DNA from: Larimichthys crocea
Taxonomy: Eukaryota > Chordata > Actinopteri > Sciaenidae
NCBI RefSeq assembly: GCF_000972845.2
Contig: NC_040028.1
Location: forward strand, 19,496,210 to 19,560,209
Length of the DNA stretch: 64,000 bases
Reading direction: 5' to 3'
Part shown: in pieces, positions 1-10,597 of the stretch
How positions within the stretch are numbered: the first letter of the stretch is position 1
Layout: every line of letters begins with the position of its first letter
Notes under the pieces: model-generated
The model's input: the letters and a program-made list of their open reading frames with translations, nothing else
Database searches by the model: none
What the model was told of the DNA's origin: nothing
Program-made: the position numbers and the translations under genes

Positions 1-840
1 AATCTCTGTCCATTCTTTATACTTTCACTGCTCTCACCACATTTCTGATGTGGATGCGTCCTGTCACGTCCACAGCTGAGCATAGGTTTCAAAGTAATGT
101 CTTCAGTAAGGACAACAGTAACAACGTTTGCATCACAAACAGGAAAAACCTGGTGCATGATCATTAACCATGACTGCATTCCACATGGTCCACCTTGCAC
201 ATGCTGCTCGCCCCCGACTGCCAAACTGGTTTTTGTTGCGCAGTAATGCCGAATGAGGTATGTTCAAGACTGCTGCACGTGTTTGGATCCCCGACAGAGA
301 GGCTATACACCTCGAAAGAAGCGACTTGTTGCCTCTGTCTGTCTTCTGCTCTCAGCTTTCAGCAGCAGCACACAAACAGCCGGCCTCAGACTCTGTACAT
401 AGCACAGGAAACCTGAGACAACGCCGGCTTAAAAAAAAAAAGAAAGAAAAGAAAATGTGAGCATGACTGCATATCTGTTCGTGAACGTTATTTCCTTGTT
501 CGCTGAGGAAACAAGAATAACTTGGACAAGTGTAAGAGCTCAGCTCGCCTTACAAGCAAGGTGAAGAATCATATTGGCATAACACACACACACACAAATA
601 ACACACAATATGCAAACACACACAAATATTAGTACAGTGTCTTACACATACAGTATGACCAAAACAAAAAAAAACACATGACACACGCTCACACATTTAA
701 ACCTCGACGACTCCCACGTTCCTGATTTTTTTTTTTTGGACTGTTTACCACATTTTTCGGTTTATTACTCAAGACTGGCATGCTGATCAGCATGTAAATG
801 TGCTGACTCGATACTGTGCATGTTCAGTTGTTGTTGTCAC

Positions 841-900
841 ACGACAGAGAGAGACAGACAGAGACAGAAAGACAGACAGACAGACAGAGAGAGACAGAGA
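841..900. repeat. GACA/GAGA simple repeat
   Basis: This is a purine-rich imperfect tetranucleotide tract of GACA and GAGA units. It is a simple-sequence repeat inside TBC1D4 intron 1 with no sign of coding function. Confidence 0.85.
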
Positions 901-1075
901 TGTCTGATCTCCTAAAGAGGAAAAACACAAAGATGGATTAACTTTGTCCAAAAAATAAATAAATAAATCCAGGGTGCTCTGTTTATCTCATTCTCACTGA
1001 CTGGTGGCCTAAATACTTAATGCCAAAGCAAATATGTTTGGCCCACTGACTAATCTACTATGTGTGTGTCTATAT

Positions 1076-1100
1076 GTGTGTGTGTGTGTGTGTGTGTGTT
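1076..1100. repeat. (GT)n microsatellite
   Basis: This is a pure GT dinucleotide run of about 12 units in TBC1D4 intron 1. Confidence 0.9.
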
Positions 1101-1192
1101 TGAGATTAAATAACATAGCTGTCACCTCAGGGAGATTTCAAGTCAGGCTTTGCAAAAACATCATAAATCCTGACATCATGGTAGTTTTATAG

Positions 1193-1560
1193 TTGGAAAC
1201 TTTCCATGGGACTTAACGTGAATTTATGGGGATAACCCCAGGAATTTACAAAACAAAACAGGGAACTTAAATGTAGTTGAAGGGAATTTTTTGCACAATC
1301 TTGACTAAAAACAACCAGATTTTATGCAAGTAATGCAGAGCTATTGAAGCCACGCCCCCTACCTGCACAGGTGATTTCTTAACCTTTCCTAATAATATTG
1401 TCCAATAAAATAATTCAAACTTGTGTTTGTTTGTTTTTTGCATGCATGAAAATGTTTATATTTACTTTTGGATATGATAGTTGGTTTAAATTACCCCCAA
1501 TTTCCAGTTAATTCCCATGGAAAGTTTCCAGAAATCTACAGGAAACTTTCCAACCCTTTG
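1193..1560. mobile_element. fold-back MITE-like element
   Basis: A perfect 16-bp inverted repeat is present: GGAAACTTTCCATGGG at 1195-1210 and its reverse complement at 1514-1529. A second copy of GGAAACTTTCCAA follows at 1541-1553. The arms lie about 300 bp apart around AT-rich DNA without an open frame. This is the structure of a non-autonomous DNA transposon. I could not define a clear target-site duplication, so the exact ends are approximate. Confidence 0.55.
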
Positions 1561-1675
1561 CAACCTTATTTTAAAGTCACCCCAGCTCTTGTGTCTGCAG
1601 CAATAATAGCACTATTAGGCTCTCCTGGCCCGGATATGACGTCTAAAGGTGCGTTTGTTTTGGGTTCTGGCCTAC

Positions 1676-2074
1676 CTGGTTGGGGTCGCCGGCCTTGAAG
1701 ACGTGACAGGACATCTCGGACTCGGGGTTGTCCGGCTGTCCCCGCAGCAGATAGGCGAAGTACGTGAGGTCGTTGCTGTTGTGGATGAAGCGGGAGATGA
1801 GCTGCGCTTTGTGCTCGAAGATGAACACGGAGGAGTTGTTGCTGCTGCAGGGCACGCAGCGGATGAAGGGAGGGTTGAGGACCAGCTGGACCTCTCTCGG
1901 CTGCACCGCGGGGCCGCAGTCGCCTCTCTCGCTCCTCCTGCGGATTTCGGCCACCAGCCACGGCAGCATGGGCAGGGTGGTCCGCCTGTCCAGCGTGGAC
2001 CAGCCGATGTAAGTGAGGGCGAACCTCCTGTCTGACTTCGGAGGGCTGCTCTCCCTCTCATCCTGGCTCTCCAT
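1676..2074 (-). CDS. tbc1d4: TBC1D4 (AS160) first coding exon, partial gene
   Basis: This exon encodes the N-terminal 133 residues of the Rab GTPase-activating protein TBC1D4, which holds back GLUT4-type vesicles until it is phosphorylated by Akt. The start is the ATG at 2074-2072 ([10 protein letters not shown]). The exon shows the first phosphotyrosine-binding (PTB) domain: [20 protein letters not shown], then [16 protein letters not shown], then [18 protein letters not shown] and [20 protein letters not shown]. These match human TBC1D4 exon 1 as I recall it almost residue for residue. It ends in GDPNQ with the donor CAG|GTAGGC at 1676/1675, in phase 0. TBC1D1 is the close paralogue, but the [11 protein letters not shown] stretch and the synteny favour TBC1D4. 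The remaining exons (second PTB, TBC domain) lie left of the window. The plus-strand frame open over the same bases is a GC-rich shadow. Confidence 0.95.
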
Positions 2075-3426
2075 GTTGATGTGGGACTTAAAAAAATGAC
2101 TCTGAAATCAAACGGTGCCGATGAACCATCCCCCGGGTGGAAGTTGCGCGTTACTTTGCAACACTTTCCATGCCCACATCCACAGTGAAAGTTGCTCCAA
2201 TGAGGCGATTAGCTACGTGCACAACATGTGCTCGCCCTGTCGATCAGCTGCTACACTCCATGTTCTCCAAACCACTTTTTTTTTTTTTTAATCTCGTTTT
2301 CCTTCAAGGATTTCAAGGAAATTCACTTCTGATGTGCGTTTGTGCCTTGCGCCCCTGCCCTGCTCTGTCCCTCCACTGTTTGCATGGGCAGCGAGTCAGA
2401 AGCTGAACAGTCCTGCACTGTACTGTCCCAGCACAGCTTGCTTGCTTGCTAAAACGTGGCTGTGGATGGCTCCTGTGTAAACACAAGTCGCCCTCAATCT
2501 GATTTCTTTGACGCGCTGCGCGTCGCTCCTGCGCGCACAACCGGGGCGGCGCATTAACACAAGCCCCAGCCCTGAAATCCCGTTACGCACAAGCTTCACC
2601 GGCGAGTCCTGTGGTGATAAAATACATACATTGGATGATTGTTTATCGCCTCTTAGTGCAGTCTCCTTACTGTGTGATCCTTTCTTCCACAACGCCTTGG
2701 AGGCGGAGCGGCTGCCTGTGCGCGTCGACGAACCCGCCCTAACCATGCCATATGTTGGAGGAGTGGGCAGGGCAGAGCCACCATGAGGAACGTGACAGCA
2801 CGTAGCTCCACCTTTCTCCACAGCAGTGCAGAATAACTGGAAAGTCTCTTCCATGGTAGTGCAAGTGGAAAATGTTTGCAGCTCCCATATGGCACTTGGC
2901 ACTCCAGGCCTAGAACTCTGCAATCCTGCCTACACACAAACACGTGAAAGCAGTTAAAGAAATTTAAAAAGTCACTTCAGAGCGACCTGTTTACAAGCAG
3001 GCTGTGCTGATTCACAGTCTGGGATAGATGTTATTACATCTGATATGCTTTCTGCTCCAGAGGAGTTCCCATCTCCCCGATCATTCCAAGCACTCCACCT
3101 AACCTAAATATAGTCGCCGTGCCATATATAACTTCATCACTGAGGCAGAAGCCACTGGAGCTCTGCAGCCTACTGAACCCCACACAGCTGTGTGTGTGTG
3201 CATGTCTTAACTGTAGGCCACCAAATAAACACACACACACACACTCAACCACTGTTGGATAAGTTGTAGTTTTCCTCTTTAGGTAAAATATGCAATTATA
3301 CACTGGACGACTGAAGCAGTGCTCTGAGCTGGAGAGACTTCACATCAGGAACCTATTAGACTATAAAACTACCCCGAAGTAGGTCACAAATATTTCCACA
3401 CATACAGAGTAGTCAGATGATAAATT

Positions 3427-3690
3427 ATTAAAGGTCCAGTGTGTGTTGGATTTATTAGCATCCAGTAGTGAGGTTGCAAATTGTAGCCAGCTCGCCTCGC
3501 TCTCCTTCCTTGCGGGAGAACCAATGACGGACAGAGATGAGTGACGGGTTTCCGCTGCTTTTACTTTGATTTGCTCTGAGCTGTGAAGTTAGGATTACAT
3601 TTAAAATGTGTTTCCTGTTGTATGGCATCCAGGCAAGGACACACTGAAGAAGAAAACAGGTCAAAGGCCTCCTCGGAACCACAAAAGTAC
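3427..3690. mobile_element. interspersed repeat, 'AAAGGTCCAGTGTGT' family, copy 1
   Basis: The left end reads TTAAAGGTCCAGTGTGTG followed by a GGATTTATTAGCATCCAGTAG block and GGTTGCAAATTG. The same end recurs at 24333, and a related right end (ACACTGAACCTTTAAT) occurs at about 50966-50982. Three traces in one window mark it as a repeat family common in spiny-rayed fish, probably a non-autonomous DNA transposon. The right boundary of this copy is a guess. Confidence 0.6.
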
Positions 3691-4266
3691 AAACAACAAC
3701 AACAAGTCTTTTAATTTAGACATGAACAAAACACACGAGGACTGTCAAAAAAACCCGATACTGCAGAGTCACTAAATGAATGTAGTATACAGGACGTTGT
3801 ATCCTTCAACCTTTGTTAAAAATACAGGAACGGCTGTGTTCACTGAAGCTTTTAATGCTTCAGTTTTTGTTGACACAGTCAGAGAGGTCATAATTCGACT
3901 CTCTGTTTATTAATGAGGTCTTAGCGAGACAGGAGTGCATTATATTTAAAGGGGCCCTCTCGTGTTTGTAAATGGCGTGGCCAGAATATTAGAAACACTT
4001 CTCAACTCCACAATGGACACAATAGTCAGATTAATAACTCTCTGACGGGGTCAACAAGAACTGAAAAATGATAAGCTACATAAAAGTTGAATTTATGGCA
4101 GAGCTGTTGCTTTGGATCACATTGGATTGTTCGAGTGTACCTAATGAAGTGCAAAACAAGAGCCAAACTGAAGTTTAGTGCAAACTACGAGTATTCTAAG
4201 TGTTAGAAAATGAGGCACAATTTGAATATTAGTCAGAGTTTAGCAGTATGAGCAGCGGAAATATAC

Positions 4267-4763
4267 ACTCAGTTTATTAGGTACACCTAGCTCAGAGTAA
4301 TGCAGTCTAACACAGTGGTTTCCAAACTTTATCATGTCAAGGACTCCCACAATAGATCAAAAATAAAAAATATAGATCATGGACCCACACTCTGACAGGT
4401 TTTTGTCTTAGTTTATGATCTAACTTCACCCTATTTAAACAACATGGACAACTTAACAACAACAACAACAATAACAATATTCTATTCTTCCTTTTGCTGG
4501 CGACCCCCTGCAACCCACTCAAGAACCCTTGTTGGCCCCCAGACCTCAGTTTGAAAACCAACGTGCAATAAAATCCTCAAACCTGGTTCTAAAGCTTTTG
4601 TTGACACTGTTCAAACTGAAGTGTTGGTTCAACTTAAAGGTCGTTTCTCAGGATGTAGTTTGAGGTGCTGTTGAACTGACTTACATTAGACAGACAGGTG
4701 CAACACCTTCAAACTTTAGAACCTTTAGGGCTGACTGCAGGTGTACCTAATAAACTGGCAACA
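4267..4763. mobile_element. DNA-transposon remnant with a second element nested inside
   Basis: The outer element has inverted ends: CTCAGTTTATTAGGTACACC near 4268-4287 and GGTGTACCTAATAAACTGGC near 4740-4759. This is a pattern I recognise from a widespread fish repeat. Inside it a second pair of inverted ends, CAGTGGTTTCCAAACTT near 4315-4331 and CAGTTTGAAAACCA near 4547-4560, marks a nested hAT-like element. Neither contains a coding frame. The nesting gives a relative age, with the inner copy younger. Confidence 0.65.
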
Positions 4764-4984
4764 GAGTGATTGGATGCACACAACATTTAAAGTGGAGACA
4801 AAATATTTTACCAACTGGAGGTCCTAAGAGTAAAATATTTAGGAGTGTATGCAAACTAAAGCAAAGCCGACAACTGACATTTTGCAGTATTTTGTATCCA
4901 CATTTTCAGACACACAAAACAATGCGTAAAGCTGCTCTTCAGTTGCTTGCATGTAAACTGGAGTGTAACGGCGTCATGCGATCT

Positions 4985-7900
4985 TCATACGGTCTCCATA
5001 ACAGCCGCCATCTCCTTGAACTGCTTGTGAAAGTTCTGCAGAGGACAAAACAAACAAAGAATCTCAGAAACACGCCAGTAATAAAAATAAACAACGGACT
5101 CGCACCAACACGCGAACAGACCTGGAACTGTGGGATGGTCATCTCAAAAGACCTCTGAGAAATCTGTCCGGAGGGCTCGATGATCTTCAGCAGCAGAGTC
5201 ACGTACGGGGAGTTGAGCGATCGGCAGGTGTCGGAGCTCACTGCCATGCCGAGCTTCCACTGCACGTCCACCAACTGGAACGATGCAACAAACACAGAAA
5301 GTCTCGTCAGCTTCTGTGTTTAGGCTGTTGGAAAAAATCTGAAAATGAGTTAAATATGAACACACCTGGCTGATGCTGAGCATGGCCTGGACCTCCTGCT
5401 GAGCGTGCACCGATGCACCGTGTTCACTCCACAACCTGTGCAACACCTGAAGGGAAGCTTTGGGCCACTTGTTGCTGCCTTCTTCCAGCTTCGACACGAG
5501 GTCATCCCCAGAGAGGCTGCTCTTCCCGGCTGACCTGGTGATACAAACGTTACGGAATAAACACGGAGAAGACAAGAGGAGACACATCCACCACATTCAG
5601 AGTAAAGAAATATTAGGATGGAAGACATACCTGAACGTTAACAAGAGAAATCTCACGATGTTCTGCACGGCTTCATGGTCGAGTCTGACTCCAGCTCTCT
5701 GAACTTTCTGCCCAGAAAAACAAAACAAGTAACGAAAGAGGAACTTGGGAAGATGAGTTAATTTAAAGTGAAAAATATTTGACTCACGTCAGAAACTTCA
5801 GCTGAATCCACTCCTCTGGTGTGTCCTCGAAGATAAGTGAGAATGTGCAGACACTGCAGAGATCATCAGATTAGTTACAACTACAATATATGGCAGCGAT
5901 ACCACATCCTCTGTGACTTGTGTGTGCAGTACAGACTTCAGTCAGGCTGCTAATACTCCTACAATGAACACTGTTACATAGTATTTAACACCCAGCTGTT
6001 AATCTCACAGCGAGGTTCTGCTCCACAGAAACGTCACGCTGCTGTAAAGCTCGTCTGTGGTAATCGTACAAGCGACAACATGATGTTTGACTCACTCGCT
6101 CGCTTAAATATTAAATCAAAGACCGTTTTTCTTTTTTTGAAGTAATGTTTTCTGATAAAACATACTCACCGTTTCAGCCAGCAGATCTGGAGAAAGCCTA
6201 CTGATGTTGTCCACGACTTTGGTGACACCTGAAGCACAAAAGTGAAGAGACACGTTTATATAAATCGTGTTACTAGTTTCAAAATATTCACTCATGTCTG
6301 GCTGTGATAATTATTGCACCTCCTTGTCCTTGTTTTAAGATAATACAACTACAAATATGAGTACATACAGTATATCACGAAGACGAGACTAAATATAATA
6401 CATATTCAGGACAGGACTGAGAGAGAAGAGAAGAAAAGGAAGAAAAGTGTTAGTTCATAAATTGAAAACAAACATAAAACATGCAGGTTTAACTGTTTTT
6501 GCACCGTCGGATGAAAACTAAAGCAGCACATGTTTTAAAAACACAAAACCAACTCAGGAAGGATGTGATGAAGAATGCAAACACCAAAGTACAAAATACT
6601 TTCAGCAGCCAAAGCGAAAAGAAAGGCGCAATCCTCATTAATGTGACGTTTAAATGTCTTTAAATATTGGTCTTATGTTAAAGATTTTAAAAAAGGTCAG
6701 AGTCTGAGACGTGGAAGTCATCCCTGCTTGTTCTGCGACGGTAACCAAAGATAATCAACCAGTGGATTGTTTGGAATAGACAGACAAACAGACTCAGGAA
6801 CAGTTTCTTTCCCAACATGCACTAACCCCCCCCAACATGCAAAATCTCTTGTGCAATAACTTTACCTCATAACTTCCTGTGCAATAATCTTACCTGCGTG
6901 TCACGAGCAATAACCTCATGTGCAACAATTGTGTATTTGCTTTTATCATTTGCTATGCAAAAACAAGCAAGATTCACTTTTTTATGAATACCTCCTGTTT
7001 TCTTTGTACAGCTTATATATTTTATTTTTGCGTTTGTATTTATATTGTGGTTTTATACTGTTACCTATATTAGGAGCAGCACCTCGTTGAAGCCCTCTGT
7101 AATTTCGTTGTGCTCACAGTATGTCTGTTGTACAATAAAAGCTTTCTATCTTTCTATCTAGACTTCTGGTTGTTCTCATCTCCTCTGTTCTGTGACTAAA
7201 GAAGAACCTGTTTCCCAACCTGTGTCTTTGACTCTGAACAGAGACGGCAGCTGACTAATGAGCAGGAAAGGAGGCACGACTTTGGAAACTTTCATCGTGC
7301 AGCTGAAAGTTTTTATTTCACAGCAACTACTTTGACATGAACTATCCGGACAAACACAGGCGGTACCAAGGATACTAATTAAGGCTCAGTCCCATTCAGG
7401 TCAAAATAAATGGAACTGAACCTTATTTAGTATAAGTGGAAACATATGTATTTACTATTGCAAGTCCAAATGGCATAGTATATTATTATAGTATGTATAT
7501 CTTGTATAGCATATTATTTATAGAACATATATCTTGTATAGTATATTGTTTATAGTACGTATATCTTGTATAGTATATTGTTTATAGTACGTATATATCT
7601 TGTATAGTATATTATTTATAGTATGTATATCTTGTATAGTATATTGTTTATAGTACGTATATCTTGTATAGTATATTATTTATAGTACGTATATCTTGTA
7701 TATTATATTATTTATAGTACGTATATCTTGTATAGTACGTATATCTTGTATATTATTTATAGTATGTATATCATGTATAGTATATTTTTTATAGTACGTA
7801 TATCTTATATAGTATATTATTTATAGTATGTATATCTTGTATAGTCAAGTATTTATTATGCTTATAGCCTAACCCGGTGTTTCGGTTCAACGAGTGACCG

Positions 7901-8179
7901 TGATAACTGGAGACCCTCGGCCGAATGCGTCCGTGTGGTTGCCGTGGTTACGACAGCAGACATTCACGAGGACATTCCGTCCTGTTGATGTCGTAACTAC
8001 GGCAACAACACGGTCACTGGTTAACACGGTCACTCGTTGAACCGAAACACCGGCTTTAACGCACACCACCCAGGCGTGACGGAGATCAGTGGCAGCGTTT
8101 CGGGTGGAGGTTCTGTGACACCGTCAGTCTAACGTTAAACCGTGAAACACGCACCGTGTGAATCCGCCGCTGCTGGCAT
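4985..8179 (-). CDS. commd6: COMM domain-containing protein 6 (full-length form)
   Basis: COMMD6 is a subunit of the COMMD/Commander assembly that supports endosomal cargo recycling and modulates NF-kB. The seven coding exons in transcript order are 8179-8155, 6228-6170, 5853-5788, 5707-5631, 5534-5366, 5274-5122 and 5035-4985. All have GT-AG introns and closing phases, for 600 nt and 199 aa. The start MPAAADSH is followed by GVTKVVDNISRLSPDLLAE. The C-terminal COMM domain occupies about residues 133-199: LVDVQWKLGMAVSSDTCRSL, the conserved VQWKLG tryptophan, FEMTIPQFQ and NFHKQFKEMAAVMETV at the end. The first ~115 residues are helical, as expected of the HN domain of other COMMD proteins. 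The commonly cited human protein (85 aa, recalled) lacks this part. Intron 1 (6229-8154) carries a minisatellite and a fold-back element. The short first exon of 25 coding bases is the least certain part, but its donor GTGCGTG and its phase fit. Confidence 0.95.
6830..7165 (+). mobile_element. LINE 3'-tail-like remnant
   Basis: Repeated GTGCAATAA-type phrases, a T-rich segment, CTGTAATTTCGTTGTG and a terminal TACAATAAAAG followed by TCTTTCTATC units resemble the 3' end of fish non-LTR retrotransposons. A similar tail occurs at 21960-22190. No reverse transcriptase frame is present. The class is inferred from style, not from a domain. Confidence 0.4.
7470..7852. repeat. AT-rich minisatellite, ~32-bp unit
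   Basis: About eleven imperfect copies of a ~32-bp unit built from GTATATCTTGTATAG, TATATTATTTATAG and TAC parts follow one another. Units differ by single substitutions and some are shortened. This array lies in COMMD6 intron 1, directly before a fold-back element, and is likely to vary in length between individuals. Confidence 0.9.
7874..8053. mobile_element. long-hairpin fold-back element
   Basis: The 180-bp block starts and ends with a perfect 29-bp inverted repeat (7874-7902 and 8025-8053, starting CCGGTGTTTCGG). A second inner pair lies at 7938-7954 and 7990-8006 with one mismatch, so most of the block can fold into one hairpin. There is no gene-length coding frame. The structure fits a MITE-type non-autonomous DNA transposon. 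I see no clear target duplication. It lies about 100 bp inside intron 1 of COMMD6, close to that gene's promoter. Confidence 0.75.
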
Positions 8180-8312
8180 CTTCTCTCTTTGTCTTGAACG
8201 CTCCCAGCTGTTAGAAGTGATTAATTAAATTAATCAGAGGAACTTCTCGAGCAGTCAGCTCCTCTCTGCAGCATCGGTTTGTTTTGATCGGTAACCGTCA
8301 ATAAAGCTGCAG

Positions 8313-8328
8313 AGCGCCACCTGCTGCA
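8313..8328 (-). promoter_or_regulatory. candidate CTCF site near the COMMD6 promoter
   Basis: Read on the minus strand the sequence is TGCAGCAGGTGGCGCT, which fits the CTCF core CC-x-[CG]-[CT]-AG-[AG]-[GT]-GGC-[AG] closely except for one base of the leading CC. It lies about 130 bp upstream of the COMMD6 start codon. Occupancy is not shown by sequence alone. Confidence 0.5.
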
Positions 8329-9418
8329 CCGGAGGCTGCTCTGCCTCCTCTCACGGCCACATCACCGCCTCCTTCTGGACCTGACCTGACCATCCAGAAC
8401 CATCCAGAACCATCCAAACATCCATGTTCTGACCTCCACACTGTCTTAAGGTGACATCTGCTCTGTGCACTGGGCTCAGCTCGCCCTGCTTTCTGTAACT
8501 TCACCACAGACTTTATAGTTTCTGAATGCCAACAGCTGTCAAAGCTGTATCAGTAAAAGTGCAAAAGCATCACTTCCAGTACATGATTTTTGCATTTTAT
8601 TAATGTCTCAATATTTCTGTAGTTCAACTATTTGTTTTTTTCTTTTCATCAATGTTGTGTTACAGTGTTACACGCTGCCTTAACGGTTTCACACAGAAAA
8701 TATCACTAAAGATCATCCAGATCAAATCACTGTTGGTTTTTATTAGTCGTGTACACTTCATAGACCTTTTTACCAGTGATACTAGTTAAGGTTCAGTTTG
8801 TCCCAGGTCAAACAGAGTCAGGCTGCTGCTGCGCTGCATGTTGGCCCACTGGAAACTCCTAATTAGTATAACTGGAAACACCTGTACTGACCGTACTGTG
8901 TGACAAAGGTCTGCTGGTCATGAGTTTACTTGTTTGAGCCGCATACCTGTCAAAGATGAATGTAAATGCATCTCATGCATCTTTTAAATATACATAATTC
9001 TTCTTGTCATTCCTTATAATATGTGAATAAAATCCTAATAAACCAGGGACTTTATGGTCACTAATAAAAATGAAGATGTGTTTATATGCATTTGCAAAGA
9101 TTACAGTCAGATAGATAGATGCAGCAGCAGCATCAACACAGAAGCTGGTGACAACAGTATAAATAGAATAAACTCTAAGGAGCAGGAACATATTGTTCTA
9201 CCTCTGAAAATATACATATAAAAATATACATACGGACTCTTGTGCAATAACTTGAAACTGTTTCAGAATCTCTGCACAGAGCGGAGTCATTACACAGAGT
9301 ACGAGCAGCTGAATGACGAGTCACCAGTCTGTCTAAATAAAACTTCTGTTTCACTGTAACTGTTCAATTCAGCACAATCAATAAGAACTATTTGATCTCT
9401 GGTATAATCAGACATATT

Positions 9419-9500
9419 ACAAGCAAAAGAAACAGTGCAAATGCATTTAAAAGAAAAGAAACAGTGCAAATGTATTCAAAAGAAAAGAAACAGTGCACAT
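9419..9500. repeat. ~32-bp unit tandem repeat, about 2.5 copies
   Basis: The phrase AGAAACAGTGCAAATG with an A-rich spacer occurs three times in a row with small differences (GTGCAAATGCATT, GTGCAAATGTATT, GTGCACAT). This is local slippage or duplication in intergenic DNA. Confidence 0.8.
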
Positions 9501-9721
9501 AAAGATAAAAAATAAACATGCAAATAGTTATAGTAGCACATTTTGGAAAGAACTTGAGAACTATACACTGTGTGAAACAAAACATAAAATCAGCACTGAG
9601 GGAAAAAACATTACTTATTTTGAATACAAAGAAAATAAATTATGTATTATTGTCAACCTCTATATTCTGTTTGGGAAATTTCACATCTATAAATATAAAT
9701 TGCAAGATTCATCACCATCAT

Positions 9722-9803
9722 TTAAGCTATTTTTGATTATTTTAAGTCTGTTAATTTAATTATTAAGCTATTTTTGATTATTTTAAGTCTGTTAATTTAA
9801 TTA
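9722..9803. repeat. 41-bp direct tandem duplication
   Basis: A unit beginning TTAAGCTATTTTTGATTATT is present twice, head to tail, at 9722-9762 and 9763-9803, with no visible difference. It is a recent duplication in AT-rich intergenic DNA. Confidence 0.85.
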
Positions 9804-10597
9804 CTAATAATAAATGTCTATCTATAATGAATATTCATGCAGATATTTTCAACCAATAGCCTGTCACAACAGTTATAACTTTATTTATATGTAAGATTAC
9901 AAGTCTACAAGTTTTATTTTTGCTTTTCCCTTCTGATCCGTATTAAACTATCATGTAACTGCTGCTATTGTACAATGTGATCTAGTATGACTGAATTCTT
10001 TATTTGTTTGTTTGTTCTTACAATACAATTTTGGGAAAGAATAAAAATAAACATGACATGTCCAGGTGGATGGAGCGGTACATCGCAGCGCCCCCGCCCG
10101 TCTGGAGGTCTCCTGTTCGGGGCTACACGCTTTGAATCGAGCCGCTTCCTGACTTGTGTGCGGTTGTTTTTAATTATTTTTTGCTTCTTCTTTATATCCA
10201 AAAATATATTTTTTTTATCACAGCTGATAAATCACATAAATAAAAATCTGCACTGGATCAGATCATAGAAACACGCCCATGACCCTGGAAGAGTCCACTG
10301 TCGGGCTGAAGGGGGTGAAACATGCTTCACTTTGCAGATACAGAGCTGTTATACAAGTATTTGTGATTTAAAAACACTACAGACACACTAATAATATATG
10401 CAACTGTGCGTGTGTGTGCATTAAAGCAGTGTGTGTGTGATGTGTGCATGCTTTATAAAGGAGAAATCACCCCTGCACGTTTCATGTGAGTGTCCAGACG
10501 CGGATGTGAGTCCCAGCTGTCAAACAGATTTTTTTTTTTCAAACTAAATCAGTTTCAGTCCGAGAGGAAAACAAACGAACAGCTGATCCGCTCCGAC

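Larger units (their letters stand above)
1..1675 (-). other. TBC1D4 intron 1 (proximal part)
   Basis: No exon of TBC1D4 or any other gene can be recognised here. The stretch holds short CA runs near 580-600, a GACA/GAGA-rich tract at 841-900, a GT run at 1076-1100 and one fold-back repeat at 1193-1560. The short open frames in it have no recognisable domain and are treated as chance. Confidence 0.7.
2075..4984. other. TBC1D4-COMMD6 intergenic region
   Basis: The region includes the putative TBC1D4 promoter (GC-rich just upstream of 2074, with CpG-containing stretches near 2500-2720) and repeat DNA. Two interspersed repeats are annotated separately at 3427-3690 and 4267-4763. A further block at 3955-4160 looks like degraded transposon sequence. 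COMMD6 is transcribed towards this region from the right, so its 3' UTR must lie just below 4985, but I could not assign a poly(A) signal with confidence. Confidence 0.6.
6229..8154 (-). other. COMMD6 intron 1
   Basis: This 1.9-kb intron has no coding signal. It contains a LINE-tail-like block (6830-7165), an AT-rich minisatellite (7470-7852) and a fold-back element (7874-8053) within 110 bp of exon 1. Confidence 0.75.
8180..10597. other. COMMD6-UCHL3 intergenic region
   Basis: This 2.4-kb spacer separates the divergently transcribed COMMD6 (minus) and UCHL3 (plus). It holds a CTCF-like motif at 8313-8328, two short tandem duplications at 9419-9500 and 9722-9803, and AT-rich repeat debris. 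A TATAAA at 10454-10459 lies about 140 bp before the UCHL3 ATG, but I do not claim it as the promoter. No gene is seen. Confidence 0.65.

Noticed and set aside
1649..2035. Plus-strand open frame of 128 codons over TBC1D4 exon 1
   Set aside because: It is the antisense of a GC-rich coding exon whose minus-strand product has a clear PTB domain; the plus-strand product has no recognisable features.
10454..10459. TATA box for UCHL3
   Set aside because: TATAAA is present about 140 bp before the ATG, but housekeeping genes of this type usually lack a TATA box and no initiator can be placed; by-chance occurrence in AT-rich DNA is likely.
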